From contig CAVNUY010000023.1 of assembly GCA_963691655.1 (NCBI GenBank), positions 21,113 through 85,112 of the forward strand: a DNA stretch of 64,000 nucleotides, given 5' to 3'. Shown one piece after another: positions 38,801-47,086 of the stretch. The notes below the pieces were generated by a model, which ran no database searches, was not told where the DNA came from, and saw only the letters and a list, made by a program, of their open reading frames with translations. Both the position numbers and the translations under genes were made by a program. The DNA comes from Toxonevra muliebris (lineage: Eukaryota; Arthropoda; Insecta; Diptera; Pallopteridae). Position 1 is the stretch's first letter; each line of letters starts with the position of its first letter.

Positions 38801-38908
38801 CCTGTGGCATAGTGCGTGTACGCTTTTTCACCTTGCTAACCTGCACCGTCACATATGGATCACTGGTACCGCTTTTATCCTTCGCTATCAGGCCTTGAGC
38901 ACATATCA
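5702..38908 (-). CDS. unc-13: unc-13 synaptic priming protein, central and C-terminal part (13 exons)
   Basis: Unc-13/Munc13 is a presynaptic protein that opens syntaxin and promotes SNARE assembly, priming vesicles for release. The joined exons are 38767-38908, 30367-30694, 27878-28150, 15589-15747, 13562-13687, 13338-13505, 9557-9838, 7165-7386, 6899-7065, 6534-6819, 6106-6463, 5938-6033 and 5702-5864. All junctions are GT-AG and keep phase with no stop. In order they give the second C2 domain ([20 protein letters not shown] and VWDEDND supply the calcium-binding aspartates), the long helical MUN domain, and the first 60 residues of the last C2 domain. Missing: the N-terminus with the C1 domain (upstream) and the C-terminal exons (left of the window). 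Several introns are swollen by transposons. The near identity to the known protein makes the call firm; no break is seen. Confidence 0.96.
5938..6033 (-). CDS. unc-13: unc-13 exon E12 (linker to the last C2 domain)
   Basis: Acceptor GTAACAG, donor GTATAA. This short 96-nt exon encodes [20 protein letters not shown] and KVNVK, the first strands of the C-terminal C2 domain. Confidence 0.92.
6106..6463 (-). CDS. unc-13: unc-13 exon E11 (end of MUN domain)
   Basis: Acceptor AAATCAG, donor GTAATT. It encodes [39 protein letters not shown] and [18 protein letters not shown]. It ends with one base of the next codon. Confidence 0.95.
6534..6819 (-). CDS. unc-13: unc-13 exon E10 (MUN domain)
   Basis: Acceptor TATTAG, donor GTAAGA. 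It completes the Ser codon of E9 and encodes [18 protein letters not shown] and [20 protein letters not shown], ending PPMTDKS. Confidence 0.94.
6899..7065 (-). CDS. unc-13: unc-13 exon E9 (MUN domain)
   Basis: Acceptor TTGAAG, donor GTAAAT. It runs from [20 protein letters not shown] through [19 protein letters not shown] and ends with two bases of a Ser codon. Confidence 0.92.
7165..7386 (-). CDS. unc-13: unc-13 exon E8 (MUN domain)
   Basis: Acceptor ATCCAG, donor GTAAGT, 74 whole codons, including [20 protein letters not shown] and [20 protein letters not shown]. Confidence 0.94.
7387..9556 (-). other. unc-13 intron between E7 and E8
   Basis: A 2.2-kb AT-rich intron. Its only recognised content is the foldback hAT-type element at 8398-9209; the rest shows no reading frame or repeat I can name. 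Confidence 0.7.
8398..9209. mobile_element. hAT-type foldback MITE with 8-bp target duplication
   Basis: The element starts TAGGCCGGAGCGAAAATG and ends with the inverse, CATTTTCGCTCCGGCCTA. Imperfect inverted arms extend about 290 bp each side (8398-8690 and 8925-9209) around a 230-bp centre. It is flanked by TTGTGTAA at 8390-8397 and 9210-9217, an 8-bp duplication as made by hAT or P-type transposases. No protein is encoded. The superfamily call rests on duplication length and is inference. Confidence 0.85.
9557..9838 (-). CDS. unc-13: unc-13 exon E7 (MUN domain)
   Basis: Acceptor ATCATAG, donor GTAAGC, 94 whole codons. It opens with [20 protein letters not shown] and ends with [12 protein letters not shown]. 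The acceptor lies upstream of the first Met, at 9838. Confidence 0.95.
10736..10860. repeat. Short tandem array, about 49-bp unit
   Basis: About two and a half units built on CAGTAAATTTTTACTGATTA followed by TTGAAAAAAATT. Each unit contains the palindrome AGTAAATTTTTACT. It lies near a subterminal part of the hAT remnant whose C-terminus is at 10939-11076. Confidence 0.8.
10939..11076 (-). pseudogene. hAT transposase C-terminal (dimerization) fragment
   Basis: The minus strand reads [19 protein letters not shown], then [19 protein letters not shown], ending in TAA at 10939. This is the hallmark hAT C-terminal dimerization motif. An upstream in-frame stop next to a long T run (11077-11094) breaks the frame. 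Flanking inverted blocks near 10715-10745 and 13100-13190 (both with TTTAAAATNCATTACCAGTA) suggest it belongs to an older element that was later entered by the hAT copy at 11637-12978. Confidence 0.85.
11756..12389. mobile_element. pogo-like MITE nested in the hAT element
   Basis: It starts CAGTCGAATCGAGATAATTC and ends with an inverse of similar type (the reverse strand reads CAGCAGAATTCCGATAGCTC), flanked by TA on both sides. Subterminal blocks sharing TTCGTAA and GCTGGTCCCTTG are repeated in inverse orientation. Such CAGT...AATTCG ends are typical of pogo/Tigger-type elements. No transposase is visible in its 634 bp. Confidence 0.75.
12552..12791 (-). pseudogene. hAT transposase C-terminal fragment
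   Basis: A 79-codon frame with [20 protein letters not shown] followed by a leucine/lysine pattern and an acidic tail. This resembles the extreme C-terminus of hAT transposases, where a KvRNrLs...LLHIR helix closes the dimerization domain. It lies inside an element with hAT ends and an 8-bp duplication, which agrees. Everything upstream is lost; the first Met is not a real start. Confidence 0.65.
13338..13505 (-). CDS. unc-13: unc-13 exon E6 (MUN domain)
   Basis: Acceptor TTATAG, donor GTATGT, 56 whole codons, including [19 protein letters not shown] and ending FPQELNIGQ. It is separated from E5 by a 56-bp intron. Confidence 0.94.
13562..13687 (-). CDS. unc-13: unc-13 exon E5 (MUN domain)
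   Basis: Acceptor TGTTAG, donor GTAATT, 42 whole codons, from [20 protein letters not shown] to [11 protein letters not shown]. Confidence 0.94.
13688..15588 (-). other. unc-13 intron between E4 and E5
   Basis: A 1.9-kb AT-rich intron with the hAT-type MITE at 14645-15148. No other gene or recognisable repeat was seen. Confidence 0.65.
14645..15148. mobile_element. hAT-type remnant with 8-bp target duplication
   Basis: Ends CACGGTTGCCACTT and AAGTGGCAACCGTG, flanked by AGGCTAAT at 14637-14644 and 15149-15156. A minus-strand frame inside (14839-15078) contains [16 protein letters not shown], which recalls the pre-dimerization region of hAT transposases, but it is short and weak. The motif TGTACCAA recurs several times at both ends. 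Confidence 0.85.
15589..15747 (-). CDS. unc-13: unc-13 exon E4 (MUN domain)
   Basis: Acceptor AAATCAG, donor GTAAGT, 53 whole codons. It runs from [20 protein letters not shown] to [10 protein letters not shown]. It lies 12.1 kb from E3 because that intron is filled with transposons. Confidence 0.94.
16454..19335 (+). mobile_element. Non-autonomous Helitron with internal 864-bp duplication
   Basis: The 5' end is TCTATATATATAAAATAG after an A, and the 3' end is CAGCTAG before a T, as expected for Helitrons (TC...CTRR inserted between A and T). The end is preceded by the palindrome GTCCGGAC. A second 5'-like end occurs at 17318, and the following 600 bp repeat the first block, so the element holds two tandem copies of its front part. 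No Rep/helicase is visible. The block shared with the element at 20471-23651 (for example around AGATTATAGATCTTATCG) confirms family membership. Confidence 0.75.
19413..20470 (+). repeat. Unnamed 1.3-kb repeat, copy R1, left part
   Basis: It begins TTTTTGATGTATAAACATTT and matches R4 (61145-62441) with small differences. At 20471 it is interrupted by the inverted Helitron and resumes at 23652. Inside, at 20114-20170, is a degraded form of the CGTCGCCTGAG hairpin. Confidence 0.85.
20934..21461 (-). pseudogene. Helitron Rep/helicase N-terminal fragment
   Basis: The 175-codon frame begins [10 protein letters not shown] and is rich in Arg and Lys. It ends with a block typical of the N-terminus of Helitron replicases: [11 protein letters not shown], then [18 protein letters not shown] and LLTG. 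After the TAA at 20934-20936 the family sense continues in the same frame ([18 protein letters not shown]) for about twenty residues before it diverges. The stop is thus a late mutation, and the rest of the protein (Rep, helicase) is deleted. Sense direction agrees with the Helitron ends. Confidence 0.85.
23080..23172 (-). repeat. tRNA-like block inside the Helitron
   Basis: The minus strand has a B-box-like GGGTTCGAATCCC (23096-23084) and an A-box-like TGGATTAGTTGGTA (23168-23155) at about tRNA spacing. It does not fold into a convincing complete tRNA by eye. Related, weaker versions sit in the Helitron at 16454-19335 (B box near 17071-17083). It is probably a captured tRNA-derived SINE head. 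Confidence 0.6.
23652..23845 (+). repeat. Unnamed 1.3-kb repeat, copy R1, right part
   Basis: It resumes with TAATGATATCTAATAAATTT and matches R4 at 62250-62441, including the inverted terminal motif GTTTACACATCAAA. Confidence 0.85.
24488..27117. mobile_element. Long-inverted-repeat element with a Tc1-like fragment inside
   Basis: The left arm (24488-24742) and the right arm (about 26858-27117) are inverse copies of about 255 bp with moderate divergence. They share TAGTCAAGCAGAAAAAA, GGACTTAGGGTCGAAAA and TACAACGATGTATAAATTGG. Between them lie the Tc1 fragment (24743-25639) and a second inner inverted pair (25707-25780 and 26245-26325). It may be a composite of a foldback element and later insertions. 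No target duplication could be fixed with confidence. Confidence 0.7.
24743..25639 (-). pseudogene. Tc1-like transposase, truncated and frameshifted
   Basis: The start [20 protein letters not shown] (5' at 25482) leads into two helix-turn-helix units ([19 protein letters not shown] and [19 protein letters not shown]). After a frameshift between about 25080 and 25130 the catalytic domain follows, with the first Asp in LFTDEKIF, then [17 protein letters not shown]. It ends at FQQEQNSAL, where relatives have FQQDSAP, so the second Asp is lost and the C-terminus is missing. The 5' terminal repeat is visible as CTTGCGTCACTTTACAATTG through CCCTG, ending at 25639 and followed by TA. Confidence 0.88.
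27878..28150 (-). CDS. unc-13: unc-13 exon E3 (MUN domain)
   Basis: Acceptor AAATCAG, donor GTAAGT, 91 whole codons. It encodes [20 protein letters not shown] and the [20 protein letters not shown] stretch of the N-terminal MUN region. Confidence 0.95.
28151..30366 (-). other. unc-13 intron between E2 and E3
   Basis: A 2.2-kb AT-rich intron with a broken SANT/zeste-like fragment at 29678-29950. A Harbinger-like terminus near 30030-30133 reads, on the minus strand, GGCCCGGTTTCACTAACC. Otherwise featureless. Confidence 0.6.
29678..29950 (+). pseudogene. SANT/zeste-like DNA-binding domain remnant of a Harbinger-type element
   Basis: From ATG at 29678 the frame reads [20 protein letters not shown], the start of the Myb/SANT-like domain found in zeste-type regulators and Harbinger accessory proteins. 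It stops at 29840. The next two frames continue family sense in pieces ([16 protein letters not shown], then a [10 protein letters not shown] segment), showing at least two indels. The nearby GGCCCGGTTTCACTAACC terminus supports a Harbinger origin. No transposase is left. Confidence 0.65.
30367..30694 (-). CDS. unc-13: unc-13 exon E2 (end of second C2, start of MUN)
   Basis: Acceptor TTATAG, donor GTAAGT. It encodes [18 protein letters not shown] (calcium-binding loop 3) and then [19 protein letters not shown], finishing the C2 fold, and the linker into MUN ([15 protein letters not shown]). It completes the split Phe codon of E1 and ends in phase 0. Confidence 0.95.
31687..32270 (+). pseudogene. 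mariner transposase remnant with frameshifts and deletion
   Basis: Pieces of a mariner transposase appear in order in shifting frames: [20 protein letters not shown] then ERFKSGREN (N-terminal helix-turn-helix end), [16 protein letters not shown] (second catalytic Asp), [19 protein letters not shown] (third Asp, DD34D type) and [14 protein letters not shown] (C-terminus). The segment with the first Asp is deleted between about 31790 and 31850. The right end, GAACTTTTTGATCAAGGTGG before TA near 32287, looks like a mariner terminal repeat; no left partner was found. Confidence 0.85.
33828..34030. mobile_element. MITE, CCAGGAAGCG family, copy 1
   Basis: It starts CCAGGAAGCGAAAAAAGGC and shares with 47891-48077 the inner stretch ATACGAAAATCTGAA and the end pattern TTTATTTT...GC. 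The right terminus is degraded. Confidence 0.65.
37190..37413. mobile_element. hAT-like terminus, truncated
   Basis: The right end reads GGTTGAAGACCACTG, that is CAGTGGTCTTCAACC on the minus strand, a classic hAT terminal repeat. Inside are GGGCTCCGCGGGAG and related GGCTCCG motifs in several copies (near 37211, 37350 and 37380). No left terminus or matching duplication was found. Confidence 0.65.
38767..38908 (-). CDS. unc-13: unc-13 exon E1 (start of second C2 domain)
   Basis: Acceptor CTGCAG precedes 38908 and donor GTGAGT lies at 38766-38761. It encodes [19 protein letters not shown] through [10 protein letters not shown], the calcium-binding loop 1 and the following strands. It enters with two bases of a codon, so an upstream exon ending in phase 1 is required but was not found. 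Confidence 0.93.
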
Positions 38909-40997
38909 CTGCAGATTTTTTGGCATTTTTTAACATTTTTGTTTTGGTTTTGTTAAGCAGCGTCGAGGTTCGTAAAAAAATTCGTTTCATTATCAGTATC
39001 GAAGTGTATGTGTATAAGTATATCAATTTAACATATAAATATATATGTATACATATATTTATATACATATATATGTATATAATATATAATAAAATACAAA
39101 TGTATAATATATAAGTTTATATTTGTAATAGGATTGAGTAGTTGGAATAGATGAAACGAAAGGAACAAAGAGTGCACATGTTACAAATAAATATAAAACA
39201 AACATAATTTTTGGTTTGTTTTGTAAGCAACAAACATAAAAATTAATTTCAAAACATGTTGAGAATGTGCATGTGTTGGTAAACGTGTGTATAAATGTGA
39301 GAGTGAGTGTAGTAGTGTATGTGCAGGTATATAAGTGTAAGGGTATGATTATAGTACATAATAATTATTTATTAAAACGCATTATAATAATAAAAAACAA
39401 TAATTTGAAGTAATTGGCTCATGTGCATTTTTTGTGTGTGTTTGTGTATGGAAAATCATCAAAATTTCCAATAAAAATAATCAAGATAGCAAAAGTGAGT
39501 ATAATATACAAGTACATACGTATATACATATATATATTCGATTTGATAAGAAACGAAGAGAACCACGTTTTAAACAATTATTTTTATTAAAATAGGATTT
39601 CAAGGAAGAAAGAAGAAGAGAAAAAAACGGAAGCGTTTTTTTATATTTTTAATGCATTTTTTTTAATTTCTTGATTTTTGCTTGTTTTTTTTATTTTTTT
39701 GATTCAATTTACACATATATAAAAACAATAGCACAAATAATTGCATTACAATTAGAAAAACAAAATAAATTTAGTACTTTAATTATGTGCATTTTTGTGG
39801 TTGTTTATAAATTTACATAATATCACTAATTGGATAAATAATAAATATTAATTTTGTTTGAAAAGAATAGTTTTTGCAAGTATATCCACATATATTTATA
39901 AATACACATAAAACATTAAAAAAGTCATTAATACTTGATATTGATATTAATGATTTAGAATACTATATTGAATCAATTTATGTAGGTGTAATTTTGTCCA
40001 GACATAACACAAATTAAACATATTTCACAAATGCTTAGAAAGGGAGATTATGAGAGAAAGAAGGAAGGGGCGGGGCTTAAAGTAAAACAGTTAGCAAAAT
40101 GATAACAATTTTCCCCCATATAATTAAACTTAATTTAGTTAGTATCCAGGTCACCACACACAGTTGTATTATTAAAATGCCAATATTAAGGGAAATGGTT
40201 GTGCTTTAATGGTGTTGCTCTTTGATCCGAGTGCCAATTTTTAAACATGCATGTAATAATTTTTCACCCTTCTAATTTGAATTCAAAAGTGCACTAAGAA
40301 TTTTTTGTAATTATAACTATATAGTATTTTATATTCGGAATAAAATGGTGCATTATTGTGTAGCATGCACAAACCAATAAATCCATATTTTTTTGAGTTT
40401 CGAGCCATTTTTAAAAATCTTTTACAGCGAAATCCGGCAAACATTTAAAAACTGTCTTTTGCAACTGGATTAATCTGTTTGAAGGTCGTACATTATGATC
40501 TCAAGTGTTAAGTGCTGTTGTTGTAACATTTTTGTTTGGATTTTATATTTTGAAGGAAAGTTCTTTTCGTTAAACTTTTAAAATTTAAATAGAAGGAAAG
40601 AAGATATTTTTTTAATGCAATTTCAATTTATAAAAACAAAAGCAAATGCAAAAATTTATATAATAAACCAAATACAAATTTTTAAATTTATCGGTTTTAG
40701 CTATCGATAACACATTTTTTTATCGTGCCAGGATTTTGAGAAATTCTAGCCTAAAAAACTACTAGTTTTATTCAAACTTTTTTAATTTTTTAAACACTTA
40801 TTTTTCCACATTTTTTCTTTATTAAATTGATAATTTAATGCTTTTGTTCCTTTCATTGTTTAAGCATGGTACTGTGTTTAAGTTCATGTGAAATTCAACG
40901 GCAAACCCCATATATAAGAAAAAACGCTTGCTGAAATTGCTGACGAGAACTCTGCCACATTTTTTCACGTAAATTTAAAAGTACGTGTCATTTAAAT
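38909..40997. other. Intron or upstream region of unc-13, microsatellite-rich
   Basis: It contains a TA/ATATGTAT microsatellite (39035-39110) and TG-rich runs (39240-39340, 39430-39450). No exon with the expected cysteine-rich C1 domain was seen. Confidence 0.6.
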
Positions 40998-41808
40998 CAG
41001 GGGTGATCAGCCAAAAGCTCAATTGGCTCTTTTTTAAATTGTGTTTGTTGTAATGGCTCTTTTGGCTTATTTAAAATCCATGTGTTTGTTGTATTTTAAT
41101 ATTTTACAACAAACACAAGAATTGTTGTATTTCGAGGACACATAAAATTTTGTTTGTGTTTTTTTTTTCCTCGATCACATTTGTTGTTTTAGCCTCGTTA
41201 CCGAAATCATTTCATTGCTATGAATATTTGTTGTTGCTGTTGCGCGCTAAGCATATTTGTTTTTGTTTTCCCTTGTTGTGTTCTTGCTGCAAAAATCAAT
41301 TCATTGTTTTCATTTAACATCGCGCGCATGCCTCGTTGCCGAAATCATTTTATTGTTATGAATACTTGTTGTTGTGGTCGAGCGCTAAGAATATTTTTTG
41401 AGCCTCGTTGCCGAAATAATTTCATTACTATGAATATTTGTTGTTGCGGTCGCGCGCTAAGTATATTTTTTGAGCCTCGTTGCCGAAATCATTTCATTGC
41501 TATGAATGTTTGTTGTTGCGATCGCGCGCTAAAAATATTTGTTTTTGTTTTTCCATAGCTTTTGCTTTCAATATGCAAAAACAAATATTCTTGTCACATT
41601 TTGTTGTGTTGTTGGTGTCTTGTCCCAGTAGCTTAATTGGCTCTTTACAACAAACACAAAAATGGTTGTTGATGATTTTACTTCGCACCGCCCGATCAGA
41701 TCTGGGATTGTTATTTGTGTGTTTTATTTTTTTAACACATTTCTTAAATTCGTTGTTGTTGTTATTGTTGTTGCTTGGCTCCCAAAATATTTTTGGTGGT
41801 CACCCCTG
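40998..41808. mobile_element. hAT MITE with internal 72-bp tandem repeats
   Basis: The ends are CAGGGGTGATCAGCCAAAA and TTTTTGGTGGTCACCCCTG, flanked by ATTTAAAT at 40990-40997 and 41809-41816. The 811-bp body holds no transposase. Its middle carries four related blocks starting GCCTCGTTGCCGAAATCATT. Confidence 0.92.
41193..41540 (+). repeat. 72-bp tandem repeats inside the hAT MITE
   Basis: Blocks start near 41193, 41331, 41403 and 41475. Each runs GCCTCGTTGCCGAAATCATT, then TGCTATGAATATTTGTTGTT and GCGCGCTAA. The last three are head to tail at 72 bp; the first is separated by a spacer. The open frames across this array only reflect the repeat length being divisible by three. Confidence 0.88.
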
Positions 41809-41816
41809 ATTTAAAT

Positions 41817-43040
41817 AATTAGTCCCCTTTTAAATACGTCAAATTTTCTTGTCGGCTAGTCGAGTTTGTAGGCAAGAGAGAAAAGACGAGAGGAGACGAG
41901 TACAGACTTGCTCGTACCGGCAAGTTTTCTTTTGTGCTGTTCATTCTTCGACATTTCTTTTTATTCTTTTTTGTCATTTTAAGTTGGATGCGCATTGATT
42001 TTGACTTCTTATTGGAAAAAATAAACATTTTTATTTGAAATTTTTCTTTTCTTTGATAAAAAGTTTTTCACACCACGAATGACAGACAAAGTAAGGGCAG
42101 AATTGCCCAAGAAATCTTGCTGTGTGGAAAAGCAAGTGGCAACTTCAAAAGAAAATTGGAAACTTGCCGAAAAGAAAACTTTTCGTGTAGAAAAGAGGAC
42201 TAGGGGAAAGTGACAGCAAGCAAATGCTCTGCTCAAATTTCTCTGCAATATAGTTGTAACATACGATTTATGCGTTTTCGGACCGTTGTTTAAGCTGGCT
42301 TAAGCCAATGTATGCACATTATGGTTGAGCCTTAAGTTTGTCTTGCAACATTTGCTCTTTAAATGTCAATCTTCATCGCAAAACAATGCATGTTATCAAC
42401 GAAATTTCACGCAAACGAAAAGATTCCTGGGTTTTATGGTTAATTTTGGATGTCCTGCTACTACGTCGGAGCTCTGAATGGTTTTGTAAGACTCTCAAAG
42501 CTGATGCTTAACTTAAAAAAAAAAATTATTGGATTTATCGGTTTTTGAATGTTGAAGCCAATTGTCTTAATTCTTATTAGATTTTTTATTTATGGGCTTA
42601 TTATTAACACATTAATGGGAGCTTTCAATCAGCTTCCACGTCACAGAAATATTTCCTAAAAAGAGCTGCTAAGGAGAAGGAAGAATTTGCAGCTTTTGAA
42701 AAGAAAACGCACCGTGTCAATATACAAATTCATTTCCGGGATAATTTCAGTGATTTGTGTTAGTACTTTGCTTTTATAAACAATTAAATACTACCTACCC
42801 ATTTTAGAAATAAATTGAAAAAAACTGAAATATTTGTATATTACAAACTGTTTTTAACCAATAAAAGGAAATTAAAATATTCCCAGTATTACTATGCTTG
42901 TCACTAATTGGCTGGATTAGGTTAAATTAAAGGAAAGTGCTAAAAAACAAAGTGAGTAAAAGTTTTTTCGCCAAATTGAATTTTTTCATTTTTTACCTTT
43001 AAAAACTTAAAAAATTTTTTTTTTTTTTAATTAATTAATT
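41817..43040. other. No gene seen; old dispersed repeat
   Basis: AT-rich sequence. The block near 42340-42420 (AAGTTTGTCTTGCAACAT, then CGCAAA) recurs near 49083-49140, which suggests an old unnamed dispersed repeat. Confidence 0.5.
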
Positions 43041-43100
43041 TTTTCGTAATTTTTTTCATCCTCGTTATCATTGTTCACTTTTATCTCGTTGTTAGCTTAA

Positions 43101-43230
43101 CCCAGCAATGCCTAGCGGTGCCATATGGCACCTTGTCGCTGAACCGTTCCTGAGCCAGGTTCAAAAAAAAATTTTTTCTCAAGTTACTTTCTTGATCTAT
43201 CTATTTTGGTTCCCGCTCGTCCTTAATGGG
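43101..43230. mobile_element. piggyBac-like MITE, copy 1
   Basis: The 130-bp element starts CCCAGCAATGCC and ends TTAATGGG, with TTAA on both sides (43097-43100, 43231-43234). Inside is the palindrome GGTGCCATATGGCACC. The TTAA target and CCC/GGG ends point to piggyBac; no transposase is present. Confidence 0.75.
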
Positions 43231-43954
43231 TTAAATCAATGATGTCCAAACGTATACTTAAGTGCAAAATGAGTTTTAAATTTTTTATACATATCGTATA
43301 CATACGCCAAATCAATTTTCAGGCTACGATATGTATGTAAGAATGCGATTGGCGTACTTGAATAAGATGTTCAGTAAGTAGTTAGAGACAGAAAGCAAAA
43401 ACAACAGCATAAGTTGTACCATTTTTAGAATGTTTAAAAGCCAGTGTGTTTGCGAAACTACGTCTCCACAACCATTCCTTCGTCTTCGCTGAAAAATGCC
43501 GTTGCAACGTTCAAAGGCAGAGTAGTACAAAAGTTTGACTTTAATTTAATGTGTTCTTGAACAATTAAATCTTAAAAATCAGTTTAGATTTTGTTGTTAG
43601 ATTCCGAAGCAAGCTTGGAGTAGTCTGTCACCGGTTTTATTTTTGTACAAACTATTTGTTTCCGATTAGTGTTTTGAGAATCGCTATGTGTGTAAAAATG
43701 GAAACCAGCGTGTATAAAATAAAACATCTTCGGATAAATTATGAATAAAATCTGAAATTGAAAAATAAATCTTTCTTTTGTCAAAAACTATGTTCATAGG
43801 TACTTATGTTTTTTATTTTATATTATATATTTATCTACAATGTGTTCAAAAATAAATACGTGAACGTGTCAAAAAGGAAACAACAATATATAAATTTATT
43901 TGTAGGTATACACAAAGAAATTTTTAGGATTTAATTATTCAAGAACAAAAAGTA

Positions 43955-44053
43955 GATCGATCAAGAAAGTAATTTGAGAAAAATTTTTTTTTAACCTGGC
44001 TCAGGAACAGCTCAGCGACAAGGTGCCATATGGCACCGCTAGGCATTACTGGG
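43955..44053. mobile_element. piggyBac-like MITE, partial inverted copy
   Basis: An inverse copy of the element at 43101-43230 that keeps GCATTACTGGG before TTAA (44054-44057) but lacks the other end. Confidence 0.7.
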
Positions 44054-44118
44054 TTAAGCTAACAACGAGATAATAGTGAACGATGATAACGAGGATGAAA
44101 AATTACGAAAAAAAAATA

Positions 44119-44960
44119 TAAATAAATAATTTTTAAAGTTAAAAAATAAAAAAAATCGAAAAAATTTTTTTTTATGGAATTAAAAATTAATTAATTATTA
44201 ATTTTTTTTTTTTTAATTTTAAAAATGTTGATGTCAATAAAAAAATTGTGACGTAGCAGAGCAAAATGGACCACGGATTTGGACTCAGCGAATCCCCATT
44301 ACCCTAAGTACACTTGTCCCGTCACTGCTCGTTTTTGGCTGTTGAACAGTGTTATCAATCGAACTCGAATCATAACGAAAAATATGGAAGCTATGCACAA
44401 TTTCAATGTAAAATTTCCGAGGCGAATTTGGGATGCAAAATCTTTTCACATTGCCACTCAGTCTCGGTCCAAAACTTCAGATCCTTTCTTTTCCTCCCGG
44501 GGCCGTTTTTGAAAATCAGTTTTCCTATTAATTTTAATTCTTACATAAAAAGTATAGGTAAAAAGGTAGAAGCTTGTTTTCAGATTTCAACAATGTTATT
44601 AACGTCGGAAATCTTCTTAAATATCTTAGGAATATGTTTATTTTTTTTTTTTAATGTTTAATGTTTCATTTTTATAAATACATATTTGTTTAAATTAAAA
44701 AAATTGCATTTTATGATCAGCATGTGAGTGGTATGTTAGTGTTAATATATATATATATATAGATTCTGAAAAAAAAATTTTACGCTAACGAAAAATATAT
44801 AAATTATTCAGGTTGCTTATATTTTAAATTGTGTAGATAATAGGTATATATTTATATGTACATGTATACAACAATATAGAAAACAAGATTGCGCATATCG
44901 GATGCTATTTGACATTGGATGTAATCATCAGAATTTCCTAATACTCATTTGCTACAATAA
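44119..44960. other. No gene seen; possible old repeat
   Basis: AT-rich sequence with an (AT)n run at 44743-44760. The open frames near 44279-44661 show no family motif. I see nothing firm. Confidence 0.5.
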
Positions 44961-45304
44961 TAGCTGCGTTTTATTTGCCAGCTAGGTAAACATACGCGAA
45001 TAAAACGACCAAGTTGTTAAGTGTCTTCGTCGTTCGATTGTTATTCATAATGAAACTGCTCAGCAGCTAGAGACGAAACATTTTAAAAAGATCGATGATT
45101 GTAGTAATGGATCGCAGTCACTGCGGTTAGTGGTGGGCATTATTGTTTTTACTCTTTATAGGAATATTTAATGACGAGAGAAATAATTTCAAGTATTCGA
45201 TTCACTAATATACTCAATAAGGGTTAAAAGGGGTTCGATTACAAAATGTTTCGGATTTACAAAAAATTATCGATAATTAACAAGTTGCGAATAAAACGCA
45301 GCTA
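44961..45304. mobile_element. MITE with TAGCTGCGTTTTATT ends
   Basis: The left end TAGCTGCGTTTTATTTGC is matched by GCGAATAAAACGCAGCTA on the right, about 344 bp apart. If the outer TA is counted as a duplicated target, the ends are GCTGCG. No protein is encoded; family unknown. Confidence 0.75.
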
Positions 45305-47082
45305 ATATTAATTGTTATCAGATTTTTATACAGGTTATAATTTTCTAACATTTTATCAATTGATCCATCTCAGAAATCAGAATAGAGCCTACCTCCCCAA
45401 TTTGGTTGAAAATGCGAAAATATATTCCGTACCTCAGTTTTGCTCTGAGGTACGTATTAAGTCCAAATTTTTAATTTCTCGGTTTTTTGACTCTATTAGA
45501 TTTAAATATCGCGCTCTTCAGTGGTCTGCTATATAAGACTATTGAACTTAAAATGACGAAAATGATAAATATTATAAATATTCGCCTCTGTAGGAAAAAA
45601 ATGCTATTTACGCTTTCCTGTAAAATTTACATTTTGTGACTTAATATGCTTTTGTGCAATTGTGCTAAATCTATCACATTTTTCCAAAAACTTTAATTTC
45701 TAACACTTTTATCACCGATGGTTATCTAGCACATTTTCTTTTTTTGAATATTATTTTTTATTTGTTTACATTCGTCAATTTGCGATCTTGCAATTGCAAA
45801 ACTATTGTGAATGGCTATTTTATTATGTTAAGTTGGTATCGTTTTTACCATTATTTGCCATTGCAATTAACCTCGTTGAACATTTTCAAAACTACAGGCT
45901 TGTATATGAAGAATTTATATTGATTTCTTAACTTAACTATAACTTAAATATCTCTTGGAGATAAAACAAAACATTCATATTCTTTAATGTCATGATTATT
46001 CTTTTTTTATAAAAAACATTTTTCCAAGTTGAAAATAGTGCTATTATAAACTTTGAACCAAGTTATTGGCTTATGTTGCGTCTTAAAGTATTCTGTTAAA
46101 ATGATTGAATCAATGTATTTTATTTACTTTATTGAAATTATTAGACTGAATAATTACTATTATTATTATTTGTGTTTTGGTTTTTTACTATTACTATATT
46201 TTGATTTATTGTATAAAATTTATATATTTTGTTTAATTTTCAAAGTTTAAAACATTTCAAGAAACTATAAAAATCTGCTTTTGCTTACTTGCAGATGCAC
46301 ATAAAAATTTATTTTATAGAAAATAAAATGTCCTCATAATAAAATTAGATATTATATAGTAAGTAAAAAAGTAAGTAAAAAACTTCTGAAATTCGCTTCA
46401 CTGCATCGTTTAAGAATTAAATGTTTTTATTAATAATTTAAAGAATAGCAGTCTAAAATGAACGATAATAAAAATTATTGCGGCTTTTTTTATCTGTCAC
46501 TTTTTAGCGTTGCATTTTTTAGTACTAATTTTGAAAGTGTAGACTTTCGATATCAGCATCAATGTACTCAATGTACAAGTACTCATAATAAAAGTATCTA
46601 GTAAAAAAATAACGGGTATCAGGGTAAAAGTATCGAGTACTCAAAGTATCAAGTACCGATACCATTTACTTAGTTATAAATAAGTGAAATTTGAAAAAAG
46701 CGTTGAAAGTTTTGACAAACGCGATGTTGTTTGAAAGGCTATTTAATATACAATATTTGAATAATTTAAGAACTAAGTTTCTCGAATTTTGAAATTTCAT
46801 TTTTATATTCCATACATTCCATAACAAAAATAATAATTTTTAAATATAGAAATTTAAATACATTATTCCCCTTTTAGTAGCGCCAAGATTCGTGCAATTT
46901 ACTTTTCCGCTTTAAAATGTACAGAATCTATTTCGATACATTCACCTCGCTTATAAGCCCAACCCTTATTAGTAGTAAAATTATGATACCACCTTTAAAT
47001 TTTCCATCCATAAAATTTGTATATAAGCACTTGTACAAAAAAATGTTTGCGCTTTTGAAGCACTAGATGAAGTTTTTTCAAA
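45305..47082. other. No gene seen
   Basis: AT-rich sequence. A short stretch with repeated AAGTA(C/T)-type words (GTACTCA, AAGTATC) lies at 46555-46670. No exon or transposon ends recognised. Confidence 0.5.
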
Positions 47083-47086
47083 TTAA

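Larger units (their letters stand above)
43041..44118. repeat. Inverted duplication around a piggyBac-like MITE
   Basis: The left arm (about 43041-43195) and right arm (about 43955-44118) are inverse copies, sharing CTCGTTGTTAGCTTAACCCA and GGTGCCATATGGCACC. They surround 750 bp of unrelated sequence. The arms include the MITE and its flank, so the duplication happened after the MITE inserted. Confidence 0.8.

Noticed and set aside
41193..41809. Cysteine-rich open frames (112 and 109 aa)
   Set aside because: They are generated by 72-bp repeats divisible by three inside a hAT MITE; no start context or family.
44279..44661. Two overlapping plus-strand open frames (77 and 115 aa)
   Set aside because: No family motif and no conserved splice context; treated as chance frames, perhaps in an old repeat.
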